Source: Candidatus Arsenophonus lipoptenae
Lineage (GTDB): Bacteria; Pseudomonadota; Gammaproteobacteria; Enterobacterales; Enterobacteriaceae
Assembly: GCF_001534665.1 (NCBI RefSeq)
Contig: NZ_CP013920.1
Location: 772,725-836,724, forward strand
Length of the DNA: 64,000 nt
Direction: 5' to 3'
The notes under the pieces are model-generated. The model was not told where the DNA came from and did no database searches. It was given only the letters and a program-made list of their open reading frames with translations. Every line of letters begins with the position of its first letter. Position 1 is the first letter of the stretch. Shown here one piece after another: positions 32,330 to 43,394 of the stretch. The translations under genes and the position numbers were made by a program.

Positions 32330-32878
32330 AATGGTGGGTTCTTAAACTAGAATTATATTTTGACTATACAAACAAACAGTAATAATAAAGTATTATATTA
32401 AATATAATAACAACACATTAACTATTTTTAATAAAACATTTAATTTTATTAAAACATATATCTATATAAAAAATCAATTTTTATCATATTAATTTAAATA
32501 ATATTGCTATGCAGTAAAAATGCAAAAATCAGAGATTTATTTCTAATGATAATTTAGGTAATTTTTATTTGTAAATGTTTTCTAAAAAACATAAGTAACA
32601 TCACTAGAAATAAATAAACATAATTATTTGAAATATTATATATTTGAATTTAAGTAATATAAATCATTATATTCATATAGCATAGATTGTATACTAAATA
32701 ATATATATATACAACATAACAAAATATATTACTAATTAAAATTAGTATATGTATTAATTATTGTAATTTATCATGATTAGAAGGACTCGTCTAGTTATAA
32801 ATTAGATAAAATAGATGTTTGAATAAATCGTATAAATCTAAAGCATTAAACGTCTATTATTTATACTTTGTAAGTAAA
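32330..32878. other. rho leader region
   Basis: 549 bases between trxA and rho. E. coli has an autoregulated rho leader with a short rhoL frame here; I could not identify rhoL. It contains a possible folded element at 32535-32615 and scattered short palindromes. On the minus strand the transcript would be poor in C, so Rho autoregulation as in E. coli is doubtful. Confidence 0.5.
32535..32615. promoter_or_regulatory. Nested stem structure in the rho leader
   Basis: An 11-bp exact outer stem (32535-32545 with 32605-32615) encloses an inner 7-bp hairpin (32575-32581 with 32586-32592). The geometry resembles a small folded RNA domain. Both stems are AT-rich, so chance is possible. Confidence 0.3.
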
Positions 32879-33205
32879 TTAAATATTTTTATCTAAAAAT
32901 TCTTTTAGTTGTGTTTTAGATAGAAGACCAACTTGTCTACTAATTTCTTCAGAGTTTTTAAAAAGTATTAGTGTAGGAATACTACGAATATTATATTTAG
33001 TTGCTGTTTTAGGATTTTTATCTATATTTAATTTTCCAACTATTAATTGAGATTTATATTCATCAGCAATTTCGCTTAAAATAGGGGTAATCATTTTACA
33101 AGGATTACACCATTCTGCCCAAAAATCAATTAATATTGGTTTTGTTTCATTCAAGATTTTTATATTAAAATCTTCATCAGAAAAGTGAATAATTTTATTG
33201 TTCAT
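32879..33205 (-). CDS. trxA: Thioredoxin 1 with CNPC active site
   Basis: Protein disulfide reductase of the cytosol, reduced by TrxB (also in this window). The ATG at 33205 ([13 protein letters not shown]) aligns with E. coli MSDKIIHLTDDSF and has GGAG upstream; the frame extends to a TTG at 33223 without family support. 108 residues against 109. Active site reads WCNPC (Cys 33 and 36) instead of the near-universal WCGPC; the codon is AAT. The cis-proline region [10 protein letters not shown] is intact. Upstream of rho on the same strand, as in E. coli. Confidence 0.96.
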   Translation of the reverse strand: MNNKIIHFSDEDFNIKILNETKPILIDFWAEWCNPCKMITPILSEIADEYKSQLIVGKLNIDKNPKTATKYNIRSIPTLILFKNSEEISRQVGLLSKTQLKEFLDKNI

Positions 33206-33587
33206 AGCAAATTCTCCAAACAAAAATTTTATGGTATATATTAAAAATATTTAGTTAATTGTAATTTGTTTTAATTTAAAACATAATTTTTAATAAAACA
33301 ATATTTCAATGTAATTTAAATATTTCTATTAAGTTAATATCAAAATATTAATAACTTAAATTTAATTAAGTTATAATATTTAATGTAGATTTTAAAGATA
33401 TTTAAAATTGCTAAAATAATTTATTTTATTTAGATTTAAATTATATATAAAAATCAGTACATATTTTGTAATTTAGAATGAGTATAGTAAATATAATTAT
33501 ATAAATTAGTTTAAAATCATTTAAAAATTATATTTTTATAATTTTGTTTAATCTTAGTTATATAAAATTAATACATTAATTAATGAA
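33206..33587. other. argS-trxA spacer
   Basis: 382 bases of low-complexity A+T between argS (ends 33588) and trxA on the same strand. It contains the 12-base palindrome CATTAATTAATG just after the argS stop. No gene or remnant recognised. Confidence 0.6.
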
Positions 33588-35318
33588 TTACATTCTTTCT
33601 ATTGTATTTATGCCTAATAATTTTAAACCAATTTTTAATGTTTTTTTAGTTAAAATCGCAAGTTTTAAGCGACTACATTTTAATATATTATTTTCAGCAT
33701 TTAAGATTGGACAATATTCATAAAAACTAGAAAATAATCCAGCTAACTTATATAAATAAGAACACATAATATGTGGTAACCCTTCGCAAGCAACAGTTAG
33801 TATTGTTTCTTCAAATTGTAATAAACGTATAGCTAATTTTTTTTCATATTCATTTGTTAAAACAATTGATTCATTTATGTCAATTAAATTAATTTTTTCT
33901 TTTTTTAAAAGTGAGACAATTCTAGTATAAGCATATTGTATATAAGGAGCGGTATTGCCTTCAAAAGATAACATTTTATCCCAATCAAAAATATAATTAG
34001 TTGTACGTTTTTTTGATAAATCAGCATATTTTATCGCCCCAACAGCAATCGATTGGATTATCAATTGTAATTTATTTTCTGGCATAGATAGATTTTTAGA
34101 TCTAATAAGTTTACTTGCTCTATCAACTGCTTCATCAAGCAAATCTATTAATCTAATTGTACCTCCATCACGTGTTTTAAAAGGCTTACCATTTTTATCT
34201 AACATCATACCTAACATATGATGTTCTAATGATACTTTTTCAGGGATATAACCTGCTTTACGCACAATAGCCCAAACTTGCATAAGGTGTTGATGTTGTC
34301 TTGAATCTGTATAATATATTATACGATCAGCATGTAATGTTTCATAACGATATTTTGCACAAGCAATATCTGTTGTTGTATATAAATATCCTCCATCTTT
34401 TTTTTTAATAATTACACCCATGGCATCACCATTTTTGTTTTTAAATTCATTTAGATATACAACAATAGCACCATTATTATTAATTGCTAATCCTTTACTC
34501 ATTAAATCAGTTACAATATCTGGTAACATATGATTATAAAAACTCTCACTCATTATATCTTTTTTAGTTAATGTGACATTTAAACGATGATAAATTTGTT
34601 GATTTTTATTTATGCTAATATTGACTAATTTACGCCATATTTCTTTACAGTGTTTATCCCCGGATTGTAATTTAACTACATAATGACGAGATAGTTTTGC
34701 AAAATCCTCATCCTCATCGTAATGTTTTTTAGCTTGACGATAAAATGTTTCAATATCAGATAAAATTATATCACTTGTGTAGTTTTTTTTATTTTTTTCT
34801 AAATATGCAATTAACATACCAAAATGAGTCCCCCAATCCCCGATGTGGTTGGCACGTATTACTTTATGGCCTAAAAACTCTAATATTCTTGCAATAGAAT
34901 CACCAATTATAGTAGAACGTAAATGGCCGACATGCATTTGTTTTGCAATATTAGGAGCTGAATAATCAATGATAATGGTTTTTGGATTCATTTGTTTAAT
35001 AACTAATTGTTCATTTTTTAAAATGAATTCAATTTGTTTAGATATCCATTGTTTATTTAAAAAAATATTAATAAAACCAGCTCCTGATAATTCAATTTTA
35101 CTAGCAATATCTGTTAATTTTAACAATGGTAATATTTTTTTACTTAATTCACGTGGAGAAATTCCAATGCTTTTTGCTATAGATATAATACCATTAACTT
35201 GATAATCACCAAATTCAGCTCTTCTTGCAGTGCTTACTTGCCATTTAGTATTTTTAGGGGCTCCTACGGTAATTAATGCATTACTAACTTTTTGTGAAAT
35301 AAAATCTTGAATATTCAC
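33588..35318 (-). CDS. argS: Arginyl-tRNA synthetase
   Basis: Class I synthetase for tRNA-Arg. 576 residues (E. coli 577). HIGH-type box in [31 protein letters not shown]; the catalytic [16 protein letters not shown] block; C-terminal anticodon-binding DALR domain ending in NTIERM. The start is GTG at 35318, with GAAGG upstream; no ATG fits, and E. coli argS, as I recall, also uses GTG. A five-codon frame ATG...TGA (35332-35315) ends over this GTG, so coupling is possible. Confidence 0.97.
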   Translation of the reverse strand: MNIQDFISQKVSNALITVGAPKNTKWQVSTARRAEFGDYQVNGIISIAKSIGISPRELSKKILPLLKLTDIASKIELSGAGFINIFLNKQWISKQIEFILKNEQLVIKQMNPKTIIIDYSAPNIAKQMHVGHLRSTIIGDSIARILEFLGHKVIRANHIGDWGTHFGMLIAYLEKNKKNYTSDIILSDIETFYRQAKKHYDEDEDFAKLSRHYVVKLQSGDKHCKEIWRKLVNISINKNQQIYHRLNVTLTKKDIMSESFYNHMLPDIVTDLMSKGLAINNNGAIVVYLNEFKNKNGDAMGVIIKKKDGGYLYTTTDIACAKYRYETLHADRIIYYTDSRQHQHLMQVWAIVRKAGYIPEKVSLEHHMLGMMLDKNGKPFKTRDGGTIRLIDLLDEAVDRASKLIRSKNLSMPENKLQLIIQSIAVGAIKYADLSKKRTTNYIFDWDKMLSFEGNTAPYIQYAYTRIVSLLKKEKINLIDINESIVLTNEYEKKLAIRLLQFEETILTVACEGLPHIMCSYLYKLAGLFSSFYEYCPILNAENNILKCSRLKLAILTKKTLKIGLKLLGINTIERM

Positions 35319-35854
35319 TTAAATACCTTCATGATATATATAATATTAATATACTATTTATTATATTTAAAATAAATCAAATAGTTATTAACTATTTGAT
35401 AGTTGTATTTTTATACATAAAAAAACAACTAAATAACTTTTTTCAAATTTATTTTATAAAAATTTTATGTATATAAAAGAGTTATCTGATAGCATCTTTA
35501 TGCTAAAAAATAATATTAATTCATAAATTAAAAATACAAACTAAATTAATACTGCTTAGTTTTTTTAAAAAAATTGATATTTATATGATATAATTATTAG
35601 TAATATTAAGATATCTATTAAGAATAATTAAAACTTATAATAAAAAACAATATTTAATCTAAAATACACTAAATATTTTATTATATGAATAATAACTTTA
35701 TATAAAATTATTTTAAAATATCAAAATACTATAATTATAAGGATATTTATAATATATATTATTAAAAATAATATATATTAGAGTTTATGATTAATAATCT
35801 TTCTGAATTTAATTTAAAAGTAACAGTAATATTTGTATAATTTCATGTATTATA
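35319..35854. other. cmoB-argS spacer and argS leader
   Basis: 536 bases. Near argS it holds an 11-bp perfect hairpin (35376-35400) and the five-codon frame that overlaps the argS GTG. Elsewhere low-complexity A+T with one short stem (TAGCAT/ATGCTA around 35492-35507). No gene remnant recognised. Confidence 0.55.
35376..35400 (-). promoter_or_regulatory. 11-bp hairpin in argS leader
   Basis: ATCAAATAGTT (35376-35386) and AACTATTTGAT (35390-35400) are exact complements around three bases, about 57 bases upstream of argS. On the minus strand a T-rich but interrupted stretch follows (TTATTTTAA). It may be an attenuator-like element, by analogy with pyrB; unproven. Confidence 0.35.
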
Positions 35855-36826
35855 TTATTTATTTTTTGCAATTAAAACTGCACGTAAAGGAGCTGGATAT
35901 CCTTCAATTGTAAAGTTAATATTATTAGGATTAAGAAAATTTTCTAATGATTCACCTTCCATCCATGTTGTTTTTCTTTGTTCTTGTATTGTTGTTACTG
36001 TTTGATCAATTATACACACATCGTAAAAGCCACATTTTTCTAACCATAATTTAATCATTTCTGCTGATGGAATAAAATAAATATTACGCATTTTAGCATA
36101 ACTATTATGTGGTATTAGACATTGACTTTCATTTCCTAAAATAACTAAACTTTCAAGTACTAATTCTCCACCTGATATTAATTGATTTTTTAATTGACAA
36201 ATATGATCTAATGGTGAACGACAATGATATAATACGCCCATTGAAAATACAGTATCAAAAGCACTTAATTTTGGTAATTGTTCAATTTTTAGTGGTAATA
36301 AATGTAATTTTTGATTATTTCCAATTAATTTTCGTATTGCCTCAAATTGATGCAAAAATAATTGTGAAGGATCTATACCAATAACTATTTTTGCTCCTTC
36401 ACCAATCATTCTCCACATAAAATAACCATTACCACATCCTACATCAAGTACTTTTTTATTCATTAATGGTGATATATGAGGGGAAATACGGTTCCATTTC
36501 CAATCAGAACGCCATTCACAATCAATATTGATATCATAAATATCAAATGGTCCTTTACGCCATGGTGTTAATTTTTTTAACAATTGGATAATCCATTGCT
36601 TTTTTTTTATAAATTGGTTATTCATATTTTTAGCAATAACTCCAGTTTTTAAATCTAAATTACTTGGCGTTATGCATGGTAAATTTTGCACTATTTTTTG
36701 CCAATTTTTGAATTGGTGGCATTTGGTATTTTTTTTCCATTGCTTAATTTGATTTGGTAAGACTTCTAACCAATTACTTAATGAGCTAACTGCAATTTGT
36801 TTGTAGAAATAATTAAAATCTATCAT
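35855..36826 (-). CDS. cmoB: tRNA U34 carboxymethyltransferase CmoB
   Basis: Transfers the carboxymethyl group of carboxy-SAM to 5-hydroxyuridine at position 34 of tRNAs, leading to cmo5U and broad wobble decoding. 323 residues as in E. coli. SAM-fold motif [20 protein letters not shown], then [29 protein letters not shown] and the C-terminal [15 protein letters not shown]. Start ATG 36826, six bases after cmoA, so the pair forms an operon. Retention fits a genome with few tRNA genes, where one tRNA must read many codons. Confidence 0.96.
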   Translation of the reverse strand: MIDFNYFYKQIAVSSLSNWLEVLPNQIKQWKKNTKCHQFKNWQKIVQNLPCITPSNLDLKTGVIAKNMNNQFIKKKQWIIQLLKKLTPWRKGPFDIYDINIDCEWRSDWKWNRISPHISPLMNKKVLDVGCGNGYFMWRMIGEGAKIVIGIDPSQLFLHQFEAIRKLIGNNQKLHLLPLKIEQLPKLSAFDTVFSMGVLYHCRSPLDHICQLKNQLISGGELVLESLVILGNESQCLIPHNSYAKMRNIYFIPSAEMIKLWLEKCGFYDVCIIDQTVTTIQEQRKTTWMEGESLENFLNPNNINFTIEGYPAPLRAVLIAKNK

Positions 36827-36832
36827 TTTTAT

Positions 36833-37579
36833 TTAATCCTTAATAGCTATTAATGAACCAAAGTTAAAACATTGAAACCATAAATCATAATTATTAAAAC
36901 CTGCTGTTTTGAAGCGTAATTTATGAGTATCAATTGAATCAGGTAACATGATATTTTTTAACATATTATATTTTTGATGAATTTCCAATTCACTATATCC
37001 ATTGGCACGTTTGAAATTATAATGCATTTTAAAAAGTAATGAATTAATCTTTTGATTTTCAAAATTAAATTTTTCAGATAGCATTAAAATGCCTCCTGGA
37101 TTCATGCCTTGATAAATACGATTAATTAATTGTTGTCTAAGTGATGGAGAAATAAATTGCAGTGTAAAATTTAATATCACCATTGAGGCATTTTCTATGT
37201 TAATATCTATTAAATTGCCTTTAATAATTTCAACTGTAGTATTTATTCCAGAAGTATTTTTTCTATATTTATTAATAAATCTCTTACAATGCTTAATCAT
37301 TGCAGCTGAATTATCAATTGCAATAATTTTACAATTATTTACTCTAATATTACGTAGTATGGATAAAGTAACTGTACCTAATGAACAACCTAAATCATAA
37401 ATAATGCTGTTAGGTGTAACATATTGAGTTACTAAAATACCAATCATAGTAATTATATTTGAATAACCAGGAATAGATCTTCTAATCATATCGGGAAAAA
37501 CTTCAACAACTTTTTTATCAAATTGCCAGTCGCCTAAATTAATTATTGGTTTGGTTAATAACCTATCTTTCAAAAACAT
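36833..37579 (-). CDS. cmoA: Carboxy-SAM synthase CmoA
   Basis: Makes carboxy-S-adenosyl-methionine from SAM and prephenate, supplying CmoB. Family blocks: [25 protein letters not shown] (split for length), [39 protein letters not shown] and the C-terminal [10 protein letters not shown] choose the ATG at 37579 over the TTG two codons upstream, giving 248 residues (E. coli 247). It needs prephenate, so part of the shikimate pathway or a host-derived source should exist. Divergent from aspS. Confidence 0.95.
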   Translation of the reverse strand: MFLKDRLLTKPIINLGDWQFDKKVVEVFPDMIRRSIPGYSNIITMIGILVTQYVTPNSIIYDLGCSLGTVTLSILRNIRVNNCKIIAIDNSAAMIKHCKRFINKYRKNTSGINTTVEIIKGNLIDINIENASMVILNFTLQFISPSLRQQLINRIYQGMNPGGILMLSEKFNFENQKINSLLFKMHYNFKRANGYSELEIHQKYNMLKNIMLPDSIDTHKLRFKTAGFNNYDLWFQCFNFGSLIAIKD

Positions 37580-37956
37580 ATTCAATTATATATAAATGTA
37601 AAATATACTAAATTGATTAATTAAAATATTATAATAGGAGATAAGTATCTATAATATTAGATTTATAGTTATTATAATTAATTACATTAATAGCTATATA
37701 GGAATATATTTAAATAGTACTTACGTGAATTAAATATTTTATATTGTAATTAATAAAAATTATTAGAAGATTAATGTTAAAATATTTTAATAAATTTAAA
37801 TTTGCAAAAATAATTATTTATTTATATTAAACTGTGTATTTAATATACAAAAATATTTATATAAAAAGAAATAAAATTTAATTAATAAATATTAAACTAT
37901 AAATATTTATAAACTATGTTTATCAATGTAGTATTATAAATAAAAGGATATAAATT
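37580..37956. other. cmoA-aspS divergent promoter region
   Basis: 377 bases of A+T-rich sequence between divergent starts; must hold promoters for both. AAAAGGAT lies before the aspS ATG. No conserved palindrome above background and no coding remnant recognised. Confidence 0.5.
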
Positions 37957-39708
37957 ATGCGAACATGTTATTGTGGGCAATTAAGTATTATGCATGTTAA
38001 ACGAAAAGTGACTCTTTGTGGATGGGTTAATAGTTATCGTAATTTAGGAAAAATAATTTTTATAGATATGAGAGATCGTGAAGGTTTAGTGCAAGTTGTA
38101 TTTATGCGAGAATTACATGCTGAACTTTTTATTCAGGCTTCACAGTTACGCAATGAATTTTGTATCCAAATAAGAGGTGTAGTACAAAAACGAAAACAAA
38201 TAAATAAAGAAATAACCACAGGTTATATTGAAGTTATTGCAGATAAATTAAAGATTATTAATAGTTCTAAACCATTACCTATAGACAGTCATCAACAAAA
38301 TTCTGATGAAATCAGATTAAAGTATCGTTATCTTGATTTAAGAAATGAAAAAATGATAAATTGTTTAAAACAACGAGCAAAAATTACTAGTTTTATACGT
38401 CGTTTTATGGATTCTGAAGGTTTTATTGACATTGAAACTCCGATATTAACTAAAGCAACACCAGAAGGAGCTCGTGATTATCTTATTCCAAGTCGTATTC
38501 ATAATGGCAAATGTTTTGCTCTTCCACAATCACCTCAAATTTTTAAACAATTATTAATGATTGCTGGTTTTGATCGTTATTATCAAATAGTAAAGTGTTT
38601 TCGTGATGAAGATTTACGCCTTGATCGTCAACCTGAATTTACGCAAGTAGATGTAGAAACATCTTTTATGACTGCAATACAAGTTCGTGAATTGATGGAG
38701 CGTTTAATTTGTAATTTGTGGAAAGAAAATAAAGGAGTTCATTTAGGTACTTTTCCAATAATGACTTTTTCTAAAGCTATGCAATATTATGGATCAGACA
38801 AGCCAGATTTACGTAATCCATTAAAATTAATTGATATTGCCGATTTAGTGAACTCAGTTCCATTTACAGTATTTTCTGATCCTGCTAATGATCCTAAAGG
38901 ACGAGTAGTTGCACTTTGTGTGCCAGGTGGGGCAAAATTAACAAGTAAACAATTGGATATTTATGCTAAATTTGTTACTAATTATGGCATAAAAGAATTT
39001 TATTGGATGAAAATTAATTCGTTAATTAAAGGTTATATTGATACTTATAGTCCAATTGCTAAAGTTTTACCACAACAAGTAATTGATCATTTATTAATAC
39101 GTACGAAAGCTAAATCAGGTGATATTTTATTATTTGGTTCAGGTAAACAAAATATCATTAATAATATGATGGGAGCATTACGTTTAAAAGTAGGTCAAGA
39201 TTTAGCTATTACACAAAATAATTCTTGGAAACCATTATGGATAATTGATTTTCCAATGTTTAAAGAAAATGAAAATGGTGAGCTTCAGGCTTTTCATCAT
39301 CCTTTTACTGCTCCAAAAAATTTAAATTTTAAACAATTACAAGATAATCCTTTAAATGCTATTGCTAATTCTTATGATATAATAATAAATGGTTGTGAAA
39401 TTGGTGGTGGATCAGTTCGTATTCATAATAATAAAATACAACAAACTATTTTTGAAATTCTTAATATTAGTAAATCAGAACAGGAAGAAAAATTCGGCTT
39501 CTTATTAGAAGCATTACAATATGGAACACCACCTCATGCTGGTTTAGCTTTTGGTTTAGATAGAATAGTAATGTTGCTAACAGAAACAGAAAATATTCGT
39601 GATGTCATTGCTTTTCCTAAAACTAATACTGCATCATGTTTAATGACTAATGCACCAAATATAATTAATTCTAATACATTACAAGAATTAGGAGTAACTT
39701 TTATTTAA
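37957..39708 (+). CDS. aspS: Aspartyl-tRNA synthetase
   Basis: Class IIb synthetase for tRNA-Asp. 583 residues (E. coli 590). OB-fold anticodon domain at the N-terminus ([14 protein letters not shown]), motif 1 region [15 protein letters not shown], motif 2 [19 protein letters not shown], the bacterial insertion domain, and motif 3 [13 protein letters not shown]. Start ATG 37957 with AAGGAT upstream. First gene of aspS-nudB-yebC, the E. coli order (there followed by ruvC, absent here). Confidence 0.97.
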   Translation: MRTCYCGQLSIMHVKRKVTLCGWVNSYRNLGKIIFIDMRDREGLVQVVFMRELHAELFIQASQLRNEFCIQIRGVVQKRKQINKEITTGYIEVIADKLKIINSSKPLPIDSHQQNSDEIRLKYRYLDLRNEKMINCLKQRAKITSFIRRFMDSEGFIDIETPILTKATPEGARDYLIPSRIHNGKCFALPQSPQIFKQLLMIAGFDRYYQIVKCFRDEDLRLDRQPEFTQVDVETSFMTAIQVRELMERLICNLWKENKGVHLGTFPIMTFSKAMQYYGSDKPDLRNPLKLIDIADLVNSVPFTVFSDPANDPKGRVVALCVPGGAKLTSKQLDIYAKFVTNYGIKEFYWMKINSLIKGYIDTYSPIAKVLPQQVIDHLLIRTKAKSGDILLFGSGKQNIINNMMGALRLKVGQDLAITQNNSWKPLWIIDFPMFKENENGELQAFHHPFTAPKNLNFKQLQDNPLNAIANSYDIIINGCEIGGGSVRIHNNKIQQTIFEILNISKSEQEEKFGFLLEALQYGTPPHAGLAFGLDRIVMLLTETENIRDVIAFPKTNTASCLMTNAPNIINSNTLQELGVTFI

Positions 39709-39718
39709 GTTAAGTAAT

Positions 39719-40156
39719 ATGAAATATAAAAAAGCAGAATCAGTATTAGTGATAATTTATATTAAATCAAGTAAACAAGTATTATTATTGCAAAGATTTG
39801 ATGATATTTATTTTTGGCAATCAGTTACTGGTAGTCTTGAGGATAATGAAACACCAAGAGAAGCAGCATTACGTGAAGTAAAAGAAGAAATAGGTATTGA
39901 TATTATAAAACAAAATTTAATATTAGTTGATTTACAGAGAAGTATTTATTTTGATATATTTTTTTATAATCTTTATCGTTATGCTCCTGGTATAACTAAA
40001 TGTAAGGAATATTGGTTTTCTTTATCATTACCATATAAACAAAAAATTTCTTTGAAAGAGCATCTAAAATTTTGTTGGTTACCTGCCTATCAGGCGGCTG
40101 CATTGACTAAGTCTTGGAGTAATAGTCAAGCAATTAAAGAGTTTATTATGAAATAA
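39719..40156 (+). CDS. nudB: Dihydroneopterin triphosphate diphosphatase NudB
   Basis: Nudix hydrolase that removes pyrophosphate from dihydroneopterin triphosphate, an early folate-synthesis step. 145 residues (E. coli 150). Complete Nudix box GSLEDNETPREAALREVKEE-IG, plus family words FWQSVTGS, RYAPGIT and the C-terminal AALTKSWSNSQAI. Starts 10 bases after aspS. Presence suggests folate synthesis may be retained, a trait relevant to blood-feeding hosts, though no other folate gene is in view. Confidence 0.94.
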   Translation: MKYKKAESVLVIIYIKSSKQVLLLQRFDDIYFWQSVTGSLEDNETPREAALREVKEEIGIDIIKQNLILVDLQRSIYFDIFFYNLYRYAPGITKCKEYWFSLSLPYKQKISLKEHLKFCWLPAYQAAALTKSWSNSQAIKEFIMK

Positions 40157-40186
40157 TTTTAAGATATATATTTTAGGGGATATTTC

Positions 40187-40903
40187 ATGTCTGGTCATAG
40201 TAAATGGACTAATATTAAACATCGTAAAGCTGCACAGGATAATAAACGAGGTAAAGTTTTTACTAAAATTATTCGTGAACTAGTAATAGCCGCTCGGTTA
40301 GGTGGTAGTGATTCCGCATCAAATCCAAGATTAAGATCAGCAATTGATAGAGCATTATCTAATAATATACCTAGATATACTTTAAATAGAGCAATTTCTC
40401 GTGGTATCGGTAATGATGGAAATGATAATCTTGAGACTATTATTTACGAAGGATATGGACCAGGTGGAACAGCTATTATTGTTGAATGTTTAAGTGATAA
40501 TCGCAATCGTACAGTTTCTAATATACGTTATTCTTTTACTAAATATGGAGGTAATTTAGGAACTAATGGTTCAGTTTCTTATTTATTTGTTAAATGTGGT
40601 GTAATATCATACAAAGATATTTACGAAGATAAATTAATAGATGGGGCATTAAATGCTAATGCAGAAGATGTTAAATCTTATGATAATGGTTTAGTGGATG
40701 TATATACTAAATTTGAAACATTTAGTAGTATATTACAAAAATTAGATTTATTAGGTTTTCATGCTATATCTACAAAATTGACTATGATTCCATTAATTAA
40801 AATAAATTTAAATACTAATATTGTAGATAATTTTTTACGTTTAATAGATACGCTAGAAAATTTTGATGATGTACAATATGTTTATCATAATGGAAATATA
40901 TAA
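40187..40903 (+). CDS. yebC: YebC-family protein (TACO1-like)
   Basis: Conserved bacterial protein, long annotated as a transcriptional regulator; more recent work ties the family to translation of proline-rich stretches. 238 residues (E. coli 246). N-terminal signature [26 protein letters not shown] (quoted here in parts: [25 protein letters not shown]), [35 protein letters not shown] upstream of ATG 40187. Co-directional with nudB, 30 bases downstream. Confidence 0.94.
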   Translation: MSGHSKWTNIKHRKAAQDNKRGKVFTKIIRELVIAARLGGSDSASNPRLRSAIDRALSNNIPRYTLNRAISRGIGNDGNDNLETIIYEGYGPGGTAIIVECLSDNRNRTVSNIRYSFTKYGGNLGTNGSVSYLFVKCGVISYKDIYEDKLIDGALNANAEDVKSYDNGLVDVYTKFETFSSILQKLDLLGFHAISTKLTMIPLIKINLNTNIVDNFLRLIDTLENFDDVQYVYHNGNI

Positions 40904-40941
40904 AACATAAATTTAATAGTATTTATATCTATAATGAAATT

Positions 40942-40988
40942 AAGTTATTTAAATAATGAAAAAGTAAAATATTAAATAACTTTTCTTA
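40942..40988 (+). terminator. Candidate yebC terminator
   Basis: AAGTTATTTAA (40942-40952) and TTAAATAACTT (40972-40982) are exact complements with a 19-base loop, followed by TTCTT so that the 3' side reads CTTTTCTT. It begins 38 bases after the yebC stop, in the convergent spacer with serS. Confidence 0.45.
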
Positions 40989-41014
40989 AATTAAAATTTA
41001 TCCTAATGATATTT

Positions 41015-41050
41015 ATACAATTTAAATATTAGAAAATATTTAAATTGTAT
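41015..41050 (-). terminator. 16-bp hairpin after serS
   Basis: Bases 41015-41030 and 41035-41050 are exact complements around AGAA. It starts 10 bases after the serS stop on the minus strand. No strong T tract on that side; T residues follow on the plus side, so it may serve both convergent genes. Confidence 0.45.
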
Positions 41051-41059
41051 TTTATAATA

Positions 41060-42355
41060 TTAACTAATATATTTTAAGCCATTCATATATGGATGCAAAA
41101 CTTTAGGAATTTTAATTCTACCATCTATTTGTTGATAATTTTCCATAATAGCTACTAGAGTACGACCAACAGCTAAACCTGAACCATTTAAAGTATGTAC
41201 AAATTGTGGTTTTTTGTTATTTTTATAATTCCGAAAACGAGTTTGCATGCGACGTGCTTGAAAATCACAGGTATTTGAACATGAAGAAACCTCACGATAA
41301 CTTTTTTGTGATGGCAACCATACCTCTAGATCATATGTTTTACAAGATGCAAATCCCATATCACCAGTACATAAAACCATTTTCCTATAAGGAAGTTTTA
41401 ATAATTGTAATACTTTTTCTGCATGACCTGTTAATTCTTCTAGTGCAGACATTGATTTTGTTGGTTCTACTATTTGTATTAATTCAACTTTATCAAATTG
41501 ATGCATACGAATTAAACCTCGTGTGTCACGTCCATAAGCACCTGCTTCTGAACGAAAACATGAGGTATGTGCTGTTAGGCGTATTGGCAGTCTTTCAATT
41601 GCTAAAATTTCATTACGAAATAAATTAATGAGTGGTACTTCAGCTGTTGGTATCAATGCATATTGTTGATTTATTAATTGTTCTTTTATATTTTGAACAT
41701 AGAAAAGTTCTTCACTAAATTTTGGTAATTGCCCAGTTCCATATAATGTAGTGTTATTTACTAAATAAGGAACATAAGTTTCTGTATAACCATTATATTC
41801 TGTGTGTAAATTTAACATAAATTGTATTAAAGCACGATGTAACCGTGCAATTTGTCCTTTCATTATTACAAAACGAGATCCTGTAATTTTTACAGCAGAA
41901 GGAAAATCTAGACCATTAACGAATTCACCTAATTCTACATGATCTTTAATATCAAAATTAAATTGATATGGTTCGCCCCAACGACTTATTTCAATATTAT
42001 TATTTTCATCTTTTCCTATAGGTACACTTTCATCTGGTAAATTAGGTAATTTTACAGATATATTAAATATATTATTTTGTATTCTTATCAATTCATTTTC
42101 AATTTTATGTAATTCATCAGTTAATTGATTAACTTCTTTGCGTAATATATTAATATTTTCACCGTGTGCTTTTAAATCACGAATTATTTTCGAATATGAG
42201 TTTCTTTTTGCTTTCAAGGATTCTGTTTTAATTTGTAAATATTTTCTTTCCTTTTCTAATTTACATAAGTAATTAGAATCAAAAATGAAACCTCTATGAG
42301 CTAGCTTTTGTATAATAAAACTTAATTTATTACGTAGTAATTTTGGGTCTAACAT
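41060..42355 (-). CDS. serS: Seryl-tRNA synthetase
   Basis: Class IIa synthetase for tRNA-Ser (and the first step toward Sec-tRNA where present). 431 residues (E. coli 430). N-terminal two-helix coiled-coil arm (about residues 25-105, charged Lys/Glu), then motif 2 region [31 protein letters not shown], and motif 3 [17 protein letters not shown]. Start ATG 42355. In E. coli the order is lolA-rarA-serS; here rarA is missing. Confidence 0.97.
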   Translation of the reverse strand: MLDPKLLRNKLSFIIQKLAHRGFIFDSNYLCKLEKERKYLQIKTESLKAKRNSYSKIIRDLKAHGENINILRKEVNQLTDELHKIENELIRIQNNIFNISVKLPNLPDESVPIGKDENNNIEISRWGEPYQFNFDIKDHVELGEFVNGLDFPSAVKITGSRFVIMKGQIARLHRALIQFMLNLHTEYNGYTETYVPYLVNNTTLYGTGQLPKFSEELFYVQNIKEQLINQQYALIPTAEVPLINLFRNEILAIERLPIRLTAHTSCFRSEAGAYGRDTRGLIRMHQFDKVELIQIVEPTKSMSALEELTGHAEKVLQLLKLPYRKMVLCTGDMGFASCKTYDLEVWLPSQKSYREVSSCSNTCDFQARRMQTRFRNYKNNKKPQFVHTLNGSGLAVGRTLVAIMENYQQIDGRIKIPKVLHPYMNGLKYIS

Positions 42356-42782
42356 TTTGACCTAATATTTATTAGTATTGTTTTTATTAAATGTTTTAAA
42401 ATAAAATAATAGAGAAAATAATTTTTTTTCATTTTCTTGTGTTTAAATTTAATAGTGTTTATTCAATATAAAATGCGTAATTAATAGTATTTATAATATA
42501 AATTAATAGTATTTATAATATAATTAGATATAGTTTTTATGAAAAATATGCTTTATTTTTTCATATGAAAAATATAATAGCAACTGAAAATCTATAAAAT
42601 ATTAATTATTTTTTTATATTAAGAGTTATTATAAATTATTAATAATATAGTTAATTGTAATATTCATTATATTTTTTATAACTAAGTCAGTCTCTGATTA
42701 ATTTAATTAGTGATTAATATAGATAATATTTAGTGTTTAGCATAAAAAAGTATATATAAAATAATATATTATTTATTACTTT
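42356..42782. other. serS-lolA spacer; rarA absent
   Basis: 427 bases where E. coli has rarA. I found no RarA-like piece. It contains a 22-base tandem repeat (42479-42523) and the lolA terminator at the lolA side. Confidence 0.6.
42479..42523. repeat. 22-base tandem repeat, two exact copies
   Basis: The unit (core TTAATAGTATTTATAATATA) occurs at 42479-42501 and again at 42501-42523 with period 22. A looser copy (AATTTAATAGTGTTTATTCA) precedes it near 42446. It lies in the space left by rarA and may be slippage product. Confidence 0.7.
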
Positions 42783-42784
42783 TT
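42744..42784 (-). terminator. lolA terminator overlapping the stop codon
   Basis: On the minus strand AAAAAGTA (42784-42777) pairs with TACTTTTT (42752-42745), a further T follows at 42744, and an inner palindrome AATAATATATTATT (42760-42773) occupies the loop. The first arm overlaps the lolA TAA stop (42785-42783). The T tract is part of the second arm. Confidence 0.5.
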
Positions 42785-43394
42785 ACTTTTGATTATCAAT
42801 AGATACATTATTTGGTGGAATAAATTTAAATTTATTATCATTGATATAACTTGATAAATGGGTTTTTAGTTGAAAAAAATTTATTTGACCATACTGTTCT
42901 GTCATTATAAACTTCTGAATAGTTCCATTTGGTTCGATAGTAATTGAAAAATCTTTTAAATTTCCTTTGTTTTCTTTATCTATCAATAAAAAATTATCCC
43001 CGTTTTGACTAATTTGATAACGTTTCCAATCTTCTTTATTATTACGGATTATCAATATAAAAGGAGTATTAGTTATTGCTGAACTTAAACAAGTTACAGT
43101 AACTTGTTTAATTGAAGGATTATAAAACCATAGATTAGTACCATCAGAAATTAACCAATACTTATCTGGTGAAAATATATGCCAATTAAATAAATTTGGG
43201 CGTTTCAACCATAAATGACCTTTGCTTTGATTAATTAAATCACCATCAATACTTATTACTTTTTGTATAAAAGTTGCGTAAAAACTATTAATTTTATTTA
43301 ATCGTTTTTGAAGTTCAACAGAAGCAGTTAAGGCAGATACTTGTGTAGTAAAAAAACTTATTATTAATAATATTAATATTATTATTTTTTTCAT
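42783..43394 (-). CDS. lolA: Outer-membrane lipoprotein carrier LolA
   Basis: Periplasmic chaperone that shuttles lipoproteins from LolCDE to LolB. 203 residues (E. coli 203). Signal peptide: MKKIIIL start, hydrophobic core, likely cleavage after QVSA near residue 21. Mature-part family words: LQKRLNKINSFYATFIQKV, GHLWLKRPNLFNWHI, DGTNLWFYNPSIKQVT. Its presence implies a working outer membrane with lipoproteins. AAGGATAA precedes ATG on the minus strand. Confidence 0.93.
   Translation of the reverse strand: MKKIIILILLIISFFTTQVSALTASVELQKRLNKINSFYATFIQKVISIDGDLINQSKGHLWLKRPNLFNWHIFSPDKYWLISDGTNLWFYNPSIKQVTVTCLSSAITNTPFILIIRNNKEDWKRYQISQNGDNFLLIDKENKGNLKDFSITIEPNGTIQKFIMTEQYGQINFFQLKTHLSSYINDNKFKFIPPNNVSIDNQK

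Noticed and set aside
41206..41628. 140-codon plus-strand frame
   Set aside because: Lies entirely antisense inside the intact serS; its hydrophobic composition comes from the reverse complement of serS codons.
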